From Phycisphaerales bacterium UBA1910 (lineage in GTDB: Bacteria; Planctomycetota; Phycisphaerae; Phycisphaerales; UBA1924), in contig DDGE01000026.1 of NCBI GenBank assembly GCA_002337545.1, forward strand, positions 1-36,368: 36,368 nt of DNA, given 5' to 3'. The notes under the pieces are model-generated. The model saw only the letters and a list, made by a program, of their open reading frames with translations. It ran no database searches and was not told where the DNA came from. A program made the translations under genes and the position numbers. This document shows, piece by piece, positions 34,190-36,368 of this stretch (positions are counted from its first letter, which is position 1; each line of letters begins with the position of its first letter).

Positions 34190-34990
34190 ATGCAAATCCT
34201 GCTGACGAATGACGACGGCATCCACGCACCCGGTATCGAGGCGTTGCACGCCGAGCTCGCCGGATCCGATGCGCATCCCGAAGAACTGGGTGAAATCTTC
34301 ACCGTGGCCCCACTGACGGCCCAGTCCGCGACTTCCCACGGGATCACCTACCACACAGCGCTGATGACCAAGCCGGTCCACATCAACGGGCAGGACGGGA
34401 TCGCTGTCGATGGGCGACCCGCGGACTGCACCAAGCTCGCGCTGACCAATCTCTGGCCCGAGCGATACGGCGATGGGAGCCGACCCGATCTCGTTGTATC
34501 AGGCATGAACGCGGGTGCGAACTGCGGGATCAACATCATCTACTCCGGAACAGTCGCCGCGGCGATCGAGGCCGCATTCCTCGGCGTGCCCGCGATCGCG
34601 GTCTCGCTCCACATCGACCAGGAAACCGCAGACTTCGAACTCGCCGCCATACACGCACGCCGAGCGATCGATGAACTCATCAAGGGCGGGCTCCCAAACC
34701 AGCACGAGGTCGTCTCGATCAACATACCGGGCACCGAGCATCTCAGCGACGATACCCCGATCAAGGTGTGCCCGATGAACACCCACGCGCTCGTTGATCA
34801 GTACGAACGCCGAGCATCACCCAGCGGTGACGCCTACTACTGGTCAACCGCGCACGGTCTCGACTTTCGGGGCACGGATGATGGCTCCGATGTGCACGAG
34901 CTCTTCGAGCGGAACATTACCGTGACGCCGCTGAAGTTCGACATGACCAACCATGAGCGGCTGTCGTTCTGGCGCGATCGTCTGTCCTGA
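34190..34990 (+). CDS. surE: 5'/3'-nucleotidase SurE
   Basis: 266 residues. MQILLTNDDGIHAPGIEAL opens with the NDDG metal motif (Asn7 to Gly10, Asp8 and Asp9 as ligands). VVSGMNAGANCGINIIYSGT supplies the remaining family signature with the second metal Asn. VSLHI and the C-terminal dimer extension are typical. SurE dephosphorylates nucleoside monophosphates and exopolyphosphate and is linked to stress survival; with 3'-nucleotide activity it might help remove PAP-like products, but that is speculation. It is downstream of the sulfotransferases with its own likely promoter and a terminator after it. Confidence 0.95.
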   Translation: MQILLTNDDGIHAPGIEALHAELAGSDAHPEELGEIFTVAPLTAQSATSHGITYHTALMTKPVHINGQDGIAVDGRPADCTKLALTNLWPERYGDGSRPDLVVSGMNAGANCGINIIYSGTVAAAIEAAFLGVPAIAVSLHIDQETADFELAAIHARRAIDELIKGGLPNQHEVVSINIPGTEHLSDDTPIKVCPMNTHALVDQYERRASPSGDAYYWSTAHGLDFRGTDDGSDVHELFERNITVTPLKFDMTNHERLSFWRDRLS

Positions 34991-35006
34991 CCGCTCGATC
35001 AAAGAA

Positions 35007-35040
35007 ACAACGGGCCACCCGTAGGGCAGCCCGTTGTCCT
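35007..35040 (+). terminator. Terminator between surE and the HDOD gene
   Basis: ACAACGGGC (35007-35015) pairs perfectly with GCCCGTTGT (35029-35037), with an inner CCC/GGG extension. CCTTCTCT follows. It lies between convergent stops and probably serves both genes. Confidence 0.7.
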
Positions 35041-35080
35041 TCTCTCCGTTCGGCAATGCCGTGCTGTGTTCCGATTGTGA

Positions 35081-35962
35081 TCAGTTCGCCTGCTCAGGGT
35101 CGTTCAGTGATTCGGTGAGCGCTTCAAGCACACTCTCGATGATTTCCGGTGTGAGCTTCAGCGCCTCGACGACTTCCTGATCGATGTCCACCTCAGGGTT
35201 ATCGAGTCGGAATCCGCCAGGCAGCTGTGATGCGATTTTGTCGGCCGCGTGCACGAGGAAGACAATCTTCTGGACTTCCTTCGGGGCCGCGGTCGGGTTG
35301 TGGTGGAAGCCGGCTGCTGCCATGAACGGGGTCGGGAACTTCCACTTCTCACAAAGTCCTTTGCCGTAGTCCTGATGATTCGCGCCGAAGACTTCTTCTT
35401 CCGTTTCGAGCAGCGATGTGCTCGGACGACCGTTCATATCCGAGTTGCACCGATCGAGCGCGTCGATGAGTTGCACCCGGTCGTACTGCATCTCGATCAT
35501 GATCCCGATATCGTGGATCAGACCCGCGAGGTATGCCTCGTCGCCCATGCCCATGCCCAGCCGATCGGAAAGGATTTTGCTCGCGATCGCGACCGCGTTG
35601 GAGTGATCCCAGAGTTCCTTGGCGCTGAAGAACGGTGTTAGCTCGCCGCCTCGGAAGAGCTTCGCGAGCGATGCCGCGATCGCGATGTTCTTCACCGCGT
35701 TGAGCCCGAGCATGACGATTGCGCGATTGATCGATGCGATCTGTCCTGGCAACCCATAGAAGGACGAGTTCACAACCTTCAGGATGCGTGAACACAGCGC
35801 GGGGTCGTTGCTGATCACTTCGTGCAGGTGCTGCGCCGTGCTCGACGGGTCTTCGACAAGATCGATGATCCGCAGCGTGACCTCCGGGAGGGTCGCGATG
35901 TGCGAGATTTCCTTCAGGGCGTCGACGACGGCCTTTTCACGCTGTTCCTGAGTTGCTGGCAT
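35081..35962 (-). CDS. HDOD-domain signalling protein
   Basis: 293 residues. LPEVTLRIIDLVEDPSSTAQ (about 24-43), ISNDPALCSRILKVVNSSFYG (about 50-70) and INRAIVMLGLNAVKNIAIA are the HDOD signatures. LWDHSNAVAIAS and YLAGLIHDIGIM follow, which keep an HD-like pair (HD in IHDIG), although HDOD proteins usually lack full phosphodiesterase sites. Such proteins act as non-enzymatic or regulatory modules in stress, motility and cyclic-di-GMP pathways. GGAG lies about nine bases before the ATG. It is preceded by a 149-base gap (35963-36111) with no clear gene or terminator. Function here is unknown. Confidence 0.9.
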   Translation of the reverse strand: MPATQEQREKAVVDALKEISHIATLPEVTLRIIDLVEDPSSTAQHLHEVISNDPALCSRILKVVNSSFYGLPGQIASINRAIVMLGLNAVKNIAIAASLAKLFRGGELTPFFSAKELWDHSNAVAIASKILSDRLGMGMGDEAYLAGLIHDIGIMIEMQYDRVQLIDALDRCNSDMNGRPSTSLLETEEEVFGANHQDYGKGLCEKWKFPTPFMAAAGFHHNPTAAPKEVQKIVFLVHAADKIASQLPGGFRLDNPEVDIDQEVVEALKLTPEIIESVLEALTESLNDPEQAN

Positions 35963-36111
35963 GATGTGCTCCGATTAGAAGTCCATTTCAATCTTCACAC
36001 ACATCGGCGCAGCAGTGACGAGACTTTCGTGTGCATCCGACAAAGCAATCAGGTTCAAGAGAATTGCGTGTCCGGAATAGAAACACCCATAAGAACAGGG
36101 GGGAAAGCCGC

Positions 36112-36368
36112 TTAAAACGCGCACCGCTTGCGTAATAACGCCCAAGGGGACGCATGGGTGAGCACCTTCGCGATCAGGTCCGCGATCTGCGTCCCACTCG
36201 TTCCATCACCATACGGATGCGACGATCGCTCCGCACCCGCGTCGGTGACCCGCGCGAGCGCGTTTCGGATGGAATCAACAGTCTCGTCCGCGTGGAAGGT
36301 CCATCCCTCGCATCGCTCTCGCCCGTTCTGACGATCCCCGATGTCCACGCTCGGGCACCCGATCGCCG
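36112..36368 (-). CDS. UDP-N-acetylglucosamine 2-epimerase (hydrolysing type), C-terminal fragment
   Basis: The frame is open to the window end, so this is only the last about 85 residues. VDIGDRQNGRERCEG and SSHPYGDGTSGTQIADLIAKV match the C-terminal signatures of NeuC/WecB-type epimerases (VNIGDRQ.GR and NPYGDG). The family makes ManNAc or UDP-ManNAc for sialic-acid-like, legionaminic-acid-like or enterobacterial-type glycans. Which branch applies cannot be told without the N-terminus. Its presence fits the polysaccharide theme and suggests that a glycan locus continues beyond the window. Confidence 0.82.
   Translation of the reverse strand, partial: AIGCPSVDIGDRQNGRERCEGWTFHADETVDSIRNALARVTDAGAERSSHPYGDGTSGTQIADLIAKVLTHASPWALLRKRCAF

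Overview
The window looks like chromosomal DNA from a Planctomycetota bacterium, most likely class Phycisphaerae. This is inferred from two sorting signals in one locus. Three secreted proteins end in a PEP-CTERM-like tail (VPAPSA...GLVGTRRRR), and a fourth ends in a GC-type, dockerin-like EF-hand repeat (DFFDVSAF...). Coding density is high, no gap exceeds about 270 bases, and GTG or TTG starts are common. I saw no rRNA, tRNA, CRISPR array, transposase or phage gene.

Region by region. (1) 1-3528, minus strand: a tightly overlapping polysaccharide block of three tandem hexapeptide acyltransferases, an FkbM-type methyltransferase and a family 2 glycosyltransferase cut by the window edge. (2) 3658-7623, plus strand, divergent from block 1: a sulfotransferase, a WbuB-like family 4 glycosyltransferase, a sugar-type formyltransferase and a PEP-CTERM-locus-type polysaccharide deacetylase. 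(3) 7624-16525: aroK and efp, a Tat-type metallo-beta-lactamase-fold protein, an iodotyrosine-deiodinase-like flavoprotein, a large secreted protein of unknown role, a membrane-anchored GltB-like FMN protein, and an unknown protein with a possible N-terminal helix-turn-helix. (4) 16792-19974: four secreted beta-rich proteins in tandem. Three are paralogues, and the last of these has exchanged its PEP-CTERM-like tail for a dockerin-like one. (5) 20080-34153: a nucleotide-sugar epimerase, then an unusually complete sulfation kit. It holds an SLC13/TrkA-C permease, CysQ, CysC, CysD, CysN and two tandem TPR-sulfotransferases, with an MBOAT/SGNH acyl-transfer pair and a degenerate metallo-beta-lactamase-fold protein among them. 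(6) 34190-36368: surE, an HDOD protein and the C-terminus of a UDP-GlcNAc 2-epimerase.

How it fits together (inference). The parts suffice to take up sulfate, activate it to PAPS (CysDN, then CysC), transfer it with three sulfotransferases, and clear the PAP by-product (CysQ). No PAPS reductase or sulfite reductase is visible. Read with the glycosyltransferases, acyltransferases, methyltransferase, formyltransferase, deacetylase and MBOAT/SGNH pair, the window suggests production of a sulfated, acylated surface polysaccharide or glycoprotein. The exosortase-type deacetylase and PEP-CTERM-like proteins tie this to the cell envelope.

Several genes (30097, 30881, 32570, 34190, perhaps 10769) have a TANNNT hexamer 4-6 bases before the start codon, which suggests leaderless or near-leaderless transcription.
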